Origin: Pseudorasbora parva
Lineage: Eukaryota; Chordata; Actinopteri; Cypriniformes; Gobionidae
Direction: 5' to 3'
NCBI RefSeq assembly: GCF_024679245.1
Contig: NC_090177.1
Span: 44,244,518-44,308,517 of the forward strand
Length of the DNA: 64,000 bases
Shown: positions 24,418 to 38,030 of the stretch, in pieces
How the letters are laid out: the number at the start of each line of letters is the position of its first letter
How positions within the stretch are numbered: position 1 is the stretch's first letter
Position numbers and translations under genes: made by a program
Notes under the pieces: model-generated
What the model saw: the letters and a program-made list of their open reading frames with translations, nothing else
What the model was told of the DNA's origin: nothing
Databases searched by the model: none

Positions 24418-24643
24418 TTGCTGGGTGTCTACTCAGTGCCATCACAAGCCCCTACTGGCAACTCCTAACCACTTGAGAGACCACTCGAGCTGTCTTAAAT
24501 GACTGGGAGAGTAGCCAAGTGAATCTTAGCTTTAAGAAATTTGATAACTTGCTTTTATACTTGTTTGAAAGTAGGAGTAAATTTCATGAATTCTCAACAC
24601 TTATAAAATAGCACTTTGAGAAGCTTGATAAATACAGGCCCTG

Positions 24644-25251
24644 AACAGCTGTGCTGAATTATTGTTCAATGTTTATGTGGTCTAAAACATTATTTGTAAC
24701 ATACTGTACTATTTCACACATTGAAAAATAGTAGCCTAGCGCAGTGTGGGCAGTGAGTGCTAGTGCGGACTCTGTCAGGGCGTGTGGATGACATGGAGAA
24801 AAAAGCCCGGTTCTGTCTATTAAATTACTAATTAAACTGTATTAGACGTGAGCCGGTTCCCATCCTCCATGAACGCCACTAGATGGAGAGATGTGTGGCT
24901 TTGTCCGTCGTTTGCGTGGGAAAATGGCGTATTCTGTTCGTGAATCAACCCAATGGTTGAATAGATTATACCATGAGAGATGGGAGGAGGTCAGGTTGCT
25001 CCTGCATAATAAATTCATTTATGAATGGGCGCGACAAATTCATCTCTAACTATCTGTAGTAAAATTGCACACGTTTTTTTGCGTTGCAACGGCCACTTTT
25101 CTTAACTGTTAATTTTCCGCAAGACTCTCATATTTGGGCGATGAGACGCCCCTGTGTTTTAACAGAAATAATCGCCCGGAGTGTAACGGTAATAAGCGCC
25201 TCGACGCGGCATATACGGATAAAGCGTTTATCATCATATTTCATTGAAAAC
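24644..25251 (+). promoter_or_regulatory. Probable ss18l1 promoter and 5' UTR region
   Basis: The first repeat-poor stretch before the ss18l1 start codon. Scattered CpGs rise after 25100. No TATA box or clear motif cluster was found, and the transcription start cannot be placed. Confidence 0.35.
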
Positions 25252-25320
25252 ATGTCTGTTGCCTTTTCCTCAGTCCGTCCGAGAGGGAAAGCAGAGGTCA
25301 CCCAGCAAACCATCCAGAAG
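25252..25320 (+). CDS. ss18l1: ss18l1 coding exon 1
   Basis: ATG preceded by GAAAAC (A at -3). Encodes MSVAFSSVRPRGKAEVTQQ then TIQK. Donor GTAGGC at 25321. Confidence 0.95.
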
Positions 25321-28300
25321 GTAGGCGGTGGTGCTCGGATCTGACTGCGATGACAGCCGGTCACTCCTAAACAAACACACACACACAATCTGACAGAAAT
25401 ATGGCAACACTGGCGCCTGTTCATATTTCATCGCTGTTCATACGCCGAGTTCCAATCGAAATAATGACAGCCTATAAATGTATTTGTCTGTATAACGTTA
25501 AATGCTTTGATACTACTTTGATACTAAAATATACCACATTATAAAGCATTGAAGTTCAAATGAGCAATTGTTTTATACGATTTTAAGAAAGTTGAAACTG
25601 AAGAAACTGCTGATTTTTTTTTTTTTTTTGCTTTTTGTTTGACTTAAAACCGAAAGAACCTTTATCAAAGTGAACCACTTTAAGGAGTAGCCTACTTCAC
25701 TTAAAAGTAAAAATTAGACCATGATTTACTCAACCTCAAACCATCATAGGTGTGTATGCCTTTCTTCTTTCTTGTGAATTCAATCGAAGTTATAGCTACT
25801 GAAAAATGTCCTTGCTCTTCAAAGCTTTATGGGAGTGAAGGCAACCCAAAATTTGAGGCCCCAAAAAAGTGCATCCATCCATTTTATAAAAGTGCTCCAC
25901 ACAGCTCCGAGGGGGTTAAAAAATGGCTTCTGAAGCGTATTGATGGGTTTGTGTAAGAAAAATATTAATATTTAAAACTTTAATGTAAAATATCTATCTT
26001 TCACCAGACCACCTTCTGTATTCAACAGATAAAGCGTAAAGCGGTTGAACTACGAGAGGTAATACACTTTATCTGTAAGTTGAATACTGACGGCAGTCTG
26101 GCGGATGCTAGATATTTGACATTTATAACATGTATATGGATATTTTTTCTTACACAAACCCTTCGCTTCAGAAGGCTTTTATTAACCTCTTGAGCCGTGT
26201 CGTGTGGAGCACTTTTATAATGGATGGATGCGCTTTTTTGGGCTTCAAATTTTGGCCTGCCATTCACTTTCATTAAAGCTTGGAAGAGCCAGGACATTTA
26301 TTAATATAACTCTGATTGTATTAAATCAGAAAGAAGAAAGTCTAGGATGGCTTCAGGGTGAGTAAATCATGGGGTCATCATTTTCATTTTTGGGTGAACT
26401 ATCACTTTAATATCAGGTACATTATAATCACTTATAGTAATAGCATCCAGGTAATCTCTGTAGAAATAAAATCTAAGCAATATCGATTAGTCAAAAAACT
26501 TCATGGACCTTCTTCTTTACTTTTTTGTCCTTGAGTAGATGCTGGATGAAAATCATCATCTGATACAGTGCATTATGGACTATCAGAGCAAAGGAAAAAC
26601 AGCTGAATGTACACAGTATGTATTTGTCTTTTGTTCAAGACAGATCTAGTAACATTGTGCCTAATTCTTTAATGACCATGCAGGTGTTTTAACATACAAG
26701 TTAAAGGTGCAATCAGTAATTTTTTGCTAAATAAAAAAACTTCAAAATAAAGAAATGAGCAGAGCATTTGAGAAATATCACTAATATGATGTGTACCCCC
26801 ATGAGATGAAGAGTCCAGACAGAAAGTGCTGTCGTATTCTGCGTGGAGCGGGTTGCGCCTTTCCAACTAGTACTATGTTTACTATATAGTGCTTTCAAAA
26901 GCTGCTTTAAGGTTCTTTCAAGGCAAACATAAATGCACATATAAAAAAGAAGTAAACCAAACAATATGACCGCAAATACAATTTGAATATGAGCATACAT
27001 GTTGACACGTTCACTCAGCGAAACTTAATAAGTATGCAACCAACTTAATTAATTGCAAGCAAGAACTTACTGAGTTGTACCTTTAAAAGGAATGGACAAA
27101 AAAGGACCAAGCTAAAATATACAGGTTTATTATTTTAGCTGGTCATGAACAAGATGGCTTACATATAAGGGAAGTGATCCTATTAAGCACGCCTTAACAC
27201 CTTAGACATTGTTGAGTGAACATACTTCAAACAAAGTGGCAAAAAAACATACTGTGGGTAAAAGTAGTAGTTGATTTCCAAATTAGCCCACTACATTTTT
27301 CCCCCTGTTTTTTATATAATTATTTCATAAACTTTACCTTATGAAAATGGACGAATATGAATTAAAATTATTATTATTATTTTTTTTTACATTTTGCACA
27401 ACTAAATAACCAGTAACAATGGTCAATCTAAACCTTTATCTGAATGTTTCTTTAGCCTTAACATGGTTAACATCTGGCCTGCACTTTAATCTTAACCATG
27501 TCTCAGTTTCTTCCCATCAACTTGTCTGAGACTTTTCTTATTTTTGACTCTAATCACACCTGGTATTGAGTTTTGGTTGATCAGACCACAAGTAGGCGAG
27601 GGAGACATTTACACTTTGTCTCTTTTGTCCACTTTCAACCACTTCTGTCCTGATTTCTTCGAGGGGAGGGTCTAATTTATCCACGCTCTGGCTCATATCT
27701 CACATATCCAGTAGTAGTGGGAGGTTTGGATCAATTTACTGACTCGGATCTTTGAGTCTCGTTCAGCAAAATGAACGAATCTTTTTTCGAGTCATTTCGA
27801 GTCATTTTGTTCATTTCACCAAAATAACATGTTAAATGGCCCAATACATCTAGTACTTATGAAAATGTTGATTACATTTTAAAACTATATAAAAATAAAC
27901 TATAGGGTACTGCAACCAAAGCCAAATTATAAGAAACTGAAATGTTTAATTAATTGATTAGTTGTTGGGTCAGGCTATTGCAGTTTCTCTGTTAGTTCAC
28001 CTCACCTCCTGATCCAAAACATTCTTTCTCTTGCAACTTCATATTTATCACGTTTGTTCTCTGCCTCTCGTGTCTTCGAGCTCCTCGAGACCTTAGCTGT
28101 CGACTCGTCTGTGTCTGACTCTGATCAGATCTGGGGCTGGGCCGCCCGAACCGTGCGTGACACAGGTCCGGAAACAAAAATGATTAGTTCCTTCGAGTCT
28201 TTCGGGTTTGAGTCTTTCGTTCTTCCTGTTAGTCCCATAGAGTCTATGCTGTCAATAACGGAAACAGAAAAGATTAGTTCTTTCTAGGGCTGCACGATTT

Positions 28301-31125
28301 GGGGAAAATATATAATTGCGATTGCGATTTAAAATGCGATTATTGTTATTATAATTTTTTTTTACAAATGAAAAGTGTGTGTTTATAATATTTTGTGTTT
28401 TTATATTAATGTGACTAAAAATAATTAGTATGATTATTATTACTGCAAAAAATATTTTTAAAAATAAGAAATATTACCATTACAATAACATTTTCAAAAT
28501 TACAAATAAAAAAAGAGTAGGTCAGAACAAATATAACTATATAATACTAATACTAATTATTATTATTATTTTTGTAATATTTTACAGAAAACATTTTACA
28601 CACACACACACACACACAAAAAAAAAAACTGCTGGGTTACCTATTAATATGCAGACAGCCAATGACTAAAAAACGTTAGAAAGGTCTAAGCCTTAAGGAG
28701 TTATTCACAGTCTTTAATATGAAATATGAACCTCTTGTGCATCCACTGTGGGGGAAAAACTCCTGAACATTGAAGAAAAACATGGATTGTCCAACACATT
28801 TATAATTTTTTAAGTTTATTAAGTTTTAAAATGTATTATTCTTATTATTGATTACCCAAAAGTTTTTAATTCATACTGAAAGCCAGAGGGCGCCCTCGAG
28901 CGGAAAACGCCACATTTGCCTCAGAGAAGTAATTGACATTAGTTTTCAGGAAATCCATGATGTGAAGCTAACGCGGTGTAAACAGAAGATAGAGACGCTT
29001 TGATTAAACATGACGACAATAAACACGACTGCAGCAAAATATGGTGAATTTGAGTTCTTCAAGCCGTCAAGGGTATTTTCATAATAATAAAGTGTATTAT
29101 AATGCAGTGCTGATTGACATAGAATACTATAACAACGCATCGTCTGCCTAACTCCGATGAGAAGCCACATCAGCTCACACACACTCCACTGACGAGATGA
29201 AGTGAGGTAAAGCATGTTATTAAACGTTGTCTTTTGTTGAACAGGTTTATGAACGCTTCACTAGTTTGTGAAGATGTTTGACTCGTGTTGCTTTTTTAAA
29301 CACACGTTATAAGCGACTCAAACTCGCAGTCTTTCAGAAGGAGCAGCGTTTATCACAGAGCTGCTCTTCTCTAACAGACTGGGCATTTATTTATTCAATT
29401 AAAATCGCAGCCTTTGAGCTTTCATAATCGCACACAAGCCAAATCGCGATTGCGGTTCAATTTCGATTAATCGTGCAGCCCTAGTTCTTACGAGTCTTTC
29501 GGGTTTGAGTCTTTCGTTCTTCCTGTTAGTCCCATAGAGTCTATGCTGTCAATAACGGAAACAGAAAAGATTAGTTCTTTTGATCGAGTCTCGGGTTTGA
29601 GTCGTTCGTTCTTTTGTCACGTAACTTGTCACCGTATTGAACACTAGTTCACAACCTTTTTAGTAAAAAGCACGTAGTTATTTATTTTATTTTTTATATT
29701 ATTCTCAGTTAATATCAGACATATACAAATATGGGAAATATTTTGACTATTCAAGTCTAACATCACAAATTCAATTAGACTAATTTTGAATCAACTGTAT
29801 ATATATACACACACACACACACAGCATGGGACTGACAGCAAGAACGAAAGACTCAAACTCGAGACTCAAAAGAACTAATCTTTTCTGTTTCCGTTACTAA
29901 CAGCATATACTAAATGGGACTAACAGGAAGAACGAAAGACTCAAACCTGAGACTCAAAAGAACTAATCTTTTCTGTTTCCGTTACTGACAGCATAGACTC
30001 TATGGGACTAACAGGAAGAACGAAAGACTCAAACCTGAGACTCAAAAGAACTAATCTTTTCTGTTTCCGTTACTGACAGCATAGACTCTATGGGACTAAC
30101 AGGAAGAACGAAAGACTCAAACCTGAGACTCAAAAGAACTAATCTTTTCTGTTTCCGTTACTGACAGCATAGACTCTATGGGACTAACAGGAAGAACGAA
30201 AGACTCAAACCCGAAAGACTCGTAAGAACTAATCATTCGGAGATTCAGAGCTGATTCATAGGCCATATGTTGCGTAATGCGCATGCGCGGTCAACACAAA
30301 ATGAACGAATCACTCTCTGAGACAACTCGGTAGTCCCGAGTCATAATAAACATTCGTTCAAAATGAACGAATCGTTCATGAACGACACATCACTAATATC
30401 CAGAGCGTGTGTTATTGACCTTACCGGAAGTGCGTTCCAGGCTGTTGGATATAGCGTTGTATTTGAGGTAAACAATGATATAAATACGGCCCGATTTCTC
30501 ACACAAACTGATCGGTTTGTGTCTTAAGATATCAATGTGTCGTCAGCCACAGGGCTCTGTTGTCTAAGCATGTTTTTTGTTGTGCACTCATAGAACATTA
30601 CCCATTCACATGATTATATGACCTACACACAGCAACGGTTGAAAAATCTTAATTTGTGTTCTACTGAAGAAACAAAGACACCTACATGTTGGATGCACTT
30701 GGGGTAAGCAGATAAACATCAAATTTTCATTTTTGGGTGAACTAACCCTTTAAGTTAATGGTGAAATGGACACTTTACCCTTACCCTTGTAAAGGCGGGC
30801 GTACACGGTACGATTTTTTCTGTCGTACGAACTCGCAGACGATTTTTTTTTCTCGGGAGAAATCGCATGGACATTGTGGATGCTCGTATGGTCGCAGCTC
30901 GCAGCGTGTGAGGAAATACGAGACGAGCCGAGCACGTTAAGAACACCTTCCGACCTTACGATCATTTTTAAATATGTTTAAAAAGTTCGGGGAGTCGGCC
31001 CGATTTTTAATAGCATATGACTGTCCCCTATTGCCAAATCATGCACAAGCACGTCACATAGGCTCAATCTATGAGTATTATTACTAGCTCAGTGGCTGCA
31101 AACGTACAGCGTTCACACACACACA

Positions 31126-31179
<54 letters not shown>

Positions 31180-34100
31180 CTCTCACGCGCACCCTTCTAT
31201 CTCACTCTGGTTGTTTCGGTTGAAAGGAATGGCTACTGTTCTCTGCTTTTCAACAAATCATTTGCACACGTTTTCTTTATTTTTTTGTATCTGAAGCTAT
31301 AGCAGCAACATTGAAAGCTCCGGTGTCTGCTCGGTTGGTCGCGGCCGGCTCGCGGTGCTTTTTGACCCCCACGATCTGAGCCACTTTGCTGTCTCGGAAA
31401 CAGTGGGACATAAACCAAGGGAAGCACAAGCATGGCCTAAATTCTTAGGGAAAAGAGCCTAGCAGAGCACTCTCATAGAGATACTTGCTCACAAACAAAC
31501 AACGACTAAAGTTTTCATGAACATCTTAAACTGTTTGCTAACCTAGTGTGTGCATTACAATGCAGCACACATTAGTTTAGAATGGCGATTAACTTACGTT
31601 AACATTACGTTACTGACGTTACCTTACATTATTCAGTAGCTGATTAAAATATGAATTCACCAAATTAATCCCAGTAGCGACTCCTGGCCATAAATTTTGG
31701 TAGGGCATATTCTAGGTCTTATAGTTTATGAAAAACATTTTGTAAGCTATCCTAATCTCTGAACACATTAGACACACTTTTGGCAGAATTCGATTGTCCT
31801 TGTGTTATTCAGCCTGAGGGTGGCGCTCTAATGATGATTGACAGACTTTACATGGTAAACGTATAGAATGCCATCTTAGAATTGCCTTCATGTATTTATT
31901 GTGTCCGAACGTTGTTTTAGAATATTAAAAGTTTGGAATTCCAGTAAAGAAAAGAAGTCATGTCTATTCTCAGAAAAAAACATAAAACAAACACTATGGA
32001 ACTACTATATATATATATAAAGGCTATTCACCTGAGCATGTTTAAACAAAATTATTTATACTTTCATAAATTTGATGCGCTACTTCAGATATGAAGAACA
32101 GACATGCCAACTAGTTGCTGACTTAATGGAGACACATAGCTGATGTTGACTGATATCATCTTGATCTGGAGCAAGGTTACGTAAGGTGTTTGTCCAACGT
32201 GAAAATAAGCAGCCAGAAATCAAAAGTTTATGCAATGGATCTCTATGAGATCGCACTGCAGTTCCATTTTTCACCACAGATTTACATTGGATTTTTTACA
32301 GTGGGGTTGCTGTAGAGCTGGGGAGGGCTCAGAGACTGGGTTTCCTACTTAGTATTATAAATACATGTCTGCCGAATCAATGCATTACATTTTATTATAT
32401 CCTGCTCACTTTACGACTTAAAATTGTCTAGAAAATACGAAAAATATTTGTTGCAGAATGCTGAACACATTTCTATGTTTGTATGAATATTTTGTTAGGG
32501 CTCTACTCCATTTGCCCATACAGACGAGCTGCGGCTGGCTCTTGGAGATGCATTTATTTGTTATTTTAAATGTCTGGAACTCTGGAGCGGACTCATGGAC
32601 TGGATTTAACTCTGGACTGCAGTCAGGGGATGGATTTTACTCTGGACTGCATTTAGGGGCTGGATTTAACTCTGGACTGCAGTCAGGGGCTGGATTTAAC
32701 TCTGGACTGTAGTCAGGGTTTAGAGTTGATGTGTGTGCAGCCCACACACATACAAAATTGCTATGACCATAATGGCCAGTGCTGCACTCTCTGAAGACTT
32801 GGGGATTTCAGCCGTCACTGGACTCTGGTCAGGGGCTGAAACCATCATGGCTGAAGACGCAGGTGTGGCGGCCATCGTGGCTGAAGACTCAGGTGTGGCG
32901 GCCATCGTGGCTGAAGACTCAGGTGTGGCCGGCCATCGTGGCTGAAGACTCGGGTGTGGCGGCCATCGTGGCTGAAGACTCAGGTGTGGCGGCCATCGTG
33001 GTTGAAGACTCAGGTGTGGCGGCCATCGTGGCTGAAGACTCAGGTGTGGCGGCCATCGTGGTTGAAGACTCAGGTGTGGCGGCCATCGTGGCTGAAGACT
33101 CAGGTGTGGCGGCCATCGTGGTTGAAGGCTCAGGTGTGGCGGCCATCGTGGCTGAAGACTCGGGTGTGGCGGCCATCGTGGCTGAAGACTCGGGTGTGGC
33201 GGCCATCGTGGCTGAAGACTCGGGTGTGGCGGCCATCGTGGCTGAAGACTCGGATGTGGCGGCCATCGTGGCTGAAGACTCGGGTGTGGCGGCCATCGTG
33301 GCTGAAGACTCAGGTGTGGCGACTATCGTGGCTGAAGACTCAGGTGTGGCGGCCATCGTGGCTGAAGACTCGGGTGTGGTGGTCATGACGGAACGAAACT
33401 CTGGAACAGCGGCCATGACGGAACGAAACTCTGGAATGGCGGCCATGACGGGACAAAACACTGGAACGGAGGCCATATGAAGGGGATGAGACTCAGTAAA
33501 TTCTCTCACAGGAAATGACTCAGGAGAACATACTGATAGCAGGATCATGGACGGGATGTGCTGAGTACTGTTTCTTCTTCCTCAGCCTTCTCCTTTGGGC
33601 TGAAGTTAAAGGGATTCTGGGACGGAGTGCTGAGGAGATGACTGTGACTTCATCCACCTTGCAAAAAAGTGGGTGGAGAAGCACTCAATCACAGCACAAA
33701 GTCGTTGTATTGGGCTAGGGAACAAGTGGCAGCTGCAGGTACCTGAAATAAACAGATGATTGTCCAGTCCGGCCCAGAAAACAGATTTCAGGGTACCGTT
33801 ATTCCAATGCACCAGATGGGCAAGCTCAAGGAAGTCTGTTTCGTACTCCTCTAATGGGTGGCCATCTTGTGCCAGGGAGAGAAGCGAATCAGGAGGGTCA
33901 GTAGGAGTGAGGAGAACGCCCATGGGGGACCTCTTGTGCCCCTTTTTATAAACACTGTTTTCATGTGTGTATATTTACGCAGCAAATATGTCAGAAATAC
34001 TGGTTCTGTACTGTGGTAAATTCTGGTTTCAATACTGGTTCGACTCAAGAAGGAGAGATAGTAGAACTAACTTTTAGAATGCAACACAACGTTTCTGAAT

Positions 34101-37100
34101 GGTTAGTTAATTCATTTAAGTAATTGTTATAGTTAACTTTAACTTGAATGAATTAGCATGTTGTGTCATGATCATCAGTAAAATGTTGTACAGATGTTGG
34201 CAACCAACATCCTTTGTAATTCAGATAAGCATCTCCGGCCTTAAAGGGTTACTTCAGCGATTAACATATGGCTTTGTATCAGTAGAAACCCTGGAGTATA
34301 TTCAAATGATCGTGCTCCCCCCTCTTATATCCCCCTGAGACGAGAGATTTATGCATTTTATTTCTGGAATAATTCCTCTCGTGACGCAATTTGACGATAT
34401 TTGTGTCACAAGAGGAATGTTTGCCCAGAGGCTAAAGACTACAGCCAGCAGAGGGAGCCATTTCCGCATGTTTTCAACTCGTGCATGGGGAATGGAGATC
34501 ACACTTACAGCACAGCTCAGCTACAGGCATTAATTTAAACGGATGCTAAGCAATGTAAGTGTTTTAACTTCTCAAAATAATTTCTATGAAAGTTAAGCTT
34601 CCAAAGGCATGAACTGAAAACGCGTTGTGAATGTATGCCGCGAATGTGGTCGCGATTACCTCAGCTCTCATCACGAGAGCTCATCAACTCATTTATGACG
34701 TTAAATGTAATCTGACTCCTAATCTGAGTCTGCTGTGAGACTCACGCGGTCGTTATATTGAACACACGTTCAGTATTTAAGGCCATCCTTAAAAATATTC
34801 TTGTTTGCCGTAACCCGACCGACCCTGTCAATTTAGGGCCGACTCAATTTTTTATTTTTTTTTCCTTTTAGTCCGACCGACTTGCCGGTTGTAAATTGGC
34901 TTTAAGACCGACCAATTTCTTATTTTACTCTTCAAACAACTAATACAACAGTAATAAAATAATATGAATTATATTTTAGTAAGTATTGTAAATGTGTAAA
35001 TTGCCCGTGCCATACAAACGAAGGCTACGTTCTTTCTTTTATAGAAAAACCCGTGACATCATCTATGTTTACACTAGGTTAACGGATGTCACACTATGGC
35101 CTGTGCGTTCATTTCGGCTCATACTCTCATTCACTGTAACGTTAGACTGTTAAAGTCCTGTCGGAGATTTCGCCGCATTGCGTGACAGGAGTCAGGACCA
35201 TGGACACGTTACACACACCAGGCAAGTGCACTGCAGAGGGGAGGGCTTTGAGCCCCTGCCTTTTTTGAAAATTAATCAAAAGTGCCCCTCTCAACATTTA
35301 TCATTACTATATTGTGGCGAATAAAACAGAATTTGAATTATAATTAATATAACAACGTGTACAAAACAGTAACAAATGGCGGAAAAGCCGTTTATCTTGT
35401 CTCTGTCAGTCTGAAATGTCATTGTCATAACGCTTTGCTATGGGTAGCGTGTGTTTTGCTCAACTGCGCGTGGTGGGAGCGGCGGCACTGGTTGTAACTT
35501 GAAAAATAATGCTTTATGTATGGTTCTGTCGATGGATACACGTGCACTACAACAGCGATAATAAAAGAAAAACGTGGGCAAAGCGGTGAACGGTCTATCT
35601 TTGTAAACTGTTCAATGCATGCGAGTACTGCCGTATGACCAGTCATTTTCGCCATCATCACCCAGTATATTCGCCAGAAGACGCGAATGAGAACCCTCTG
35701 CAGTGAGAGAAGATCTGTCTCTTTGCGCAGCGCGCACGTCTCACAGCGCGCAAATATTGAGTTCTTTCAAGTCTTGCGTTTGAACGGACAAACTCACACA
35801 AAAAGTATGTCAACATGTCGATCTTAATGAGTATCCATCAGACAGTCTGTATATGCCTTAAGAGAACTTTATACAGTTGAGAAAGACGATGCATCTCTGT
35901 ATTAGGTCTTAAAGGGGCAGTATCCTTTACTGCTGTCTGTCAAACAAAAGATAAGGACACCACTCACTACTCTTGATTGAATAGCTTTTGTAAGTTTAAT
36001 AAGGATACATTTTTAATTTAAACAGTTAAATGTGCAGTTATTTTACATTTGATTAATTTTATTCAATTTCTCTACCTAAAAACTAATGATCTACTAATTA
36101 GACCTACCTGGAAAACCTTAAAAGCATTGTTTATTTTATTAGTATCTTTGCTCAATAGTATTTATTTGTGCTGCTGCTTGTAAAAAAATATAGACCTACC
36201 TACCGACCTATTTTTTTTTTTTTTTTTTTTTACTGTTACTGCAAACCAAAATATTTTTAAGGATGGCCTAATTGTACTTTCTGAACTCAGTCACTGTAAT
36301 CCAGTAGCGGTGGCTTTGGGAATGGCCTCACAGGGCAGCGAAGCATTCGGGGAATTGTAGTCTTTCATCCCCATAAGACAAAAATACATTTTCTGTGTTT
36401 TCTCAGTCTAGAAAGCACCAAATTCAAAAATAAATTTGCATTTCTACTACATTAATGACCCAGTTTAAATACAGATTCATCTTCCCAGCGCTGAAGTACC
36501 CCTTTAAGAAATAAACATTCCACTTTTAGTATCTTATAAGATAGTCTCCTATCTTTATAAAAACATACACAGTTTAAAAATGTAATCACCTGACTGTATT
36601 GTGCGTGATAAATGCACGTTTATGAATTATACAGATGGTGAGCGTTTTTGGGTTAAAAATAATGGCAGCTCTGGTTTCTAAATACAGTCAGAGACGATGT
36701 TTGACCCATAGCCAGTGGCAGATAACAAGGAGGGATCTTTCGAATTCCTCAGCTAGCTCAACCTGCAATCCTGGCAACTTCAAACTTCACTTCGGCTACG
36801 GAAGGGCCTGAGCCACGATGCGCAGATGCTTTTCAGCGGTCATTTTTCGTTGCAGCAAATCCTTTAAATATCTTTAGTAAATCCTGACAATACTTTTTTT
36901 TTTTTTACATCAAAAGGGTTTGTGCTGGCGCCAGCTGTTAGTAAATCTGGCCCTAAATCTTCTTCACACACTACTACACACAAATGGCTCCTGATGACAA
37001 AAAACAAAAGCTGATGATGTACATACTCTTATGCTCATGAGTGCTCCTGTAAGGATGTCACAGACTGACATCGGCCAATAAAATTGTCGTGTTTACAGAT

Positions 37101-37273
37101 GTATTCCAGACACCGGGGATGATCTTGCCCATAGCATCAATCCAACATAAGTTAAGTTTCACTTAAAAAAAGAAAAAACAAAGCGCAAACTTTTTTGTTT
37201 TTTTTTGTTTTACTAAACTCTTTATTACTAATAGACTGTACTTCTAATAAATTGTCATATTATTAGAAGAAAG

Positions 37274-37351
<78 letters not shown>

Positions 37352-37937
37352 AGTACCTGTTTGACAGAAAACTTGAAATCTCATATTTTTCTTTTTTTTA
37401 AACCGGAAATAAAGATTTGATTAGCTAAAAAAAATAATGATAATAATAATAACAACACTGTAACAGTAACAAACATTCATTTGCAATCATTTCTCATGCT
37501 TTTTCTATTTCAAGATGACACAAGTGGGCTTATATGGTGTGAGGGTTTATTAGGGTCACTTCCCCTAACTTTGTACAGACAGGGCTGATAAGGCCTGTTT
37601 CACACATAAGCTATGTTTCCATCACCCTGTTTTATGCACATTTTAAAGTATTGCATCAGAAACGAGTTATGGAAACATTTTAAAGTATTGCATCCGAAAA
37701 AGGGGCGGGGCTGTTGGCAATTAAATCCCTTAATTTGCAAAAAAGTTTGGTAGCACTTTATTTTACAGTCCTGTTCCACGTATAAATATTACAGTAATTA
37801 CAATAACTGGGTAATAACTAGGTGACCAGTTATTGTGTACTTGGACCAGCCCATATACAGCCTCACGCTAAACTCACTAATTTGTAGTTCTAGGCAATCT
37901 AGAAAATGAAAAAACCTTGAGATTAGAAAATGCACAG

Positions 37938-38030
<93 letters not shown>

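Larger units (their letters stand above)
19843..24640. mobile_element. Harbinger-like element (4.8 kb) carrying two later insertions
   Basis: Termini GGCCCGTATTTATCAAGC and GCTTGATAAATACAGGCC are near-perfect inverted repeats flanked by the 3-bp duplication CTG (19840-19842, 24641-24643). A 3-bp duplication suits PIF/Harbinger. A stub at 21539-21619 reads MDSKRSRTGRRKKR...LLLAELVEQRF then stop, vaguely like the start of a Myb/SANT-type Harbinger accessory protein. It contains a TTAA element (19904-21205), an AT microsatellite and a tandem hAT (22233-24417). Superfamily assignment is tentative. Confidence 0.65.
27712..30395. mobile_element. hAT-type element with internal inverted 88-bp satellite, hosting a nested hAT
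   Basis: Exact 8-bp duplication ATATCCAG at 27704-27711 and 30396-30403. Termini TAGTAGTGG and GACACATCACTA, with CGTTCATGAACGA-type subterminal repeats. The left arm carries direct units reading GATTAGTTCTTTCGAGTC (from about 28168); the right arm carries the inverted units as a tandem array at 29826-30235. A second hAT (28285-29483) splits the left-arm units. Confidence 0.82.

Noticed and set aside
29826..30235. Possible CRISPR array
   Set aside because: Units are 88-bp contiguous tandem repeats without unique spacers, in a vertebrate genome.
32779..33480. 233-codon plus-strand repeat protein
   Set aside because: Both strands of the 30-bp minisatellite are open because the unit length is a multiple of three. 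The gag-like context points to the minus strand, and there is no independent support for a plus-strand gene.
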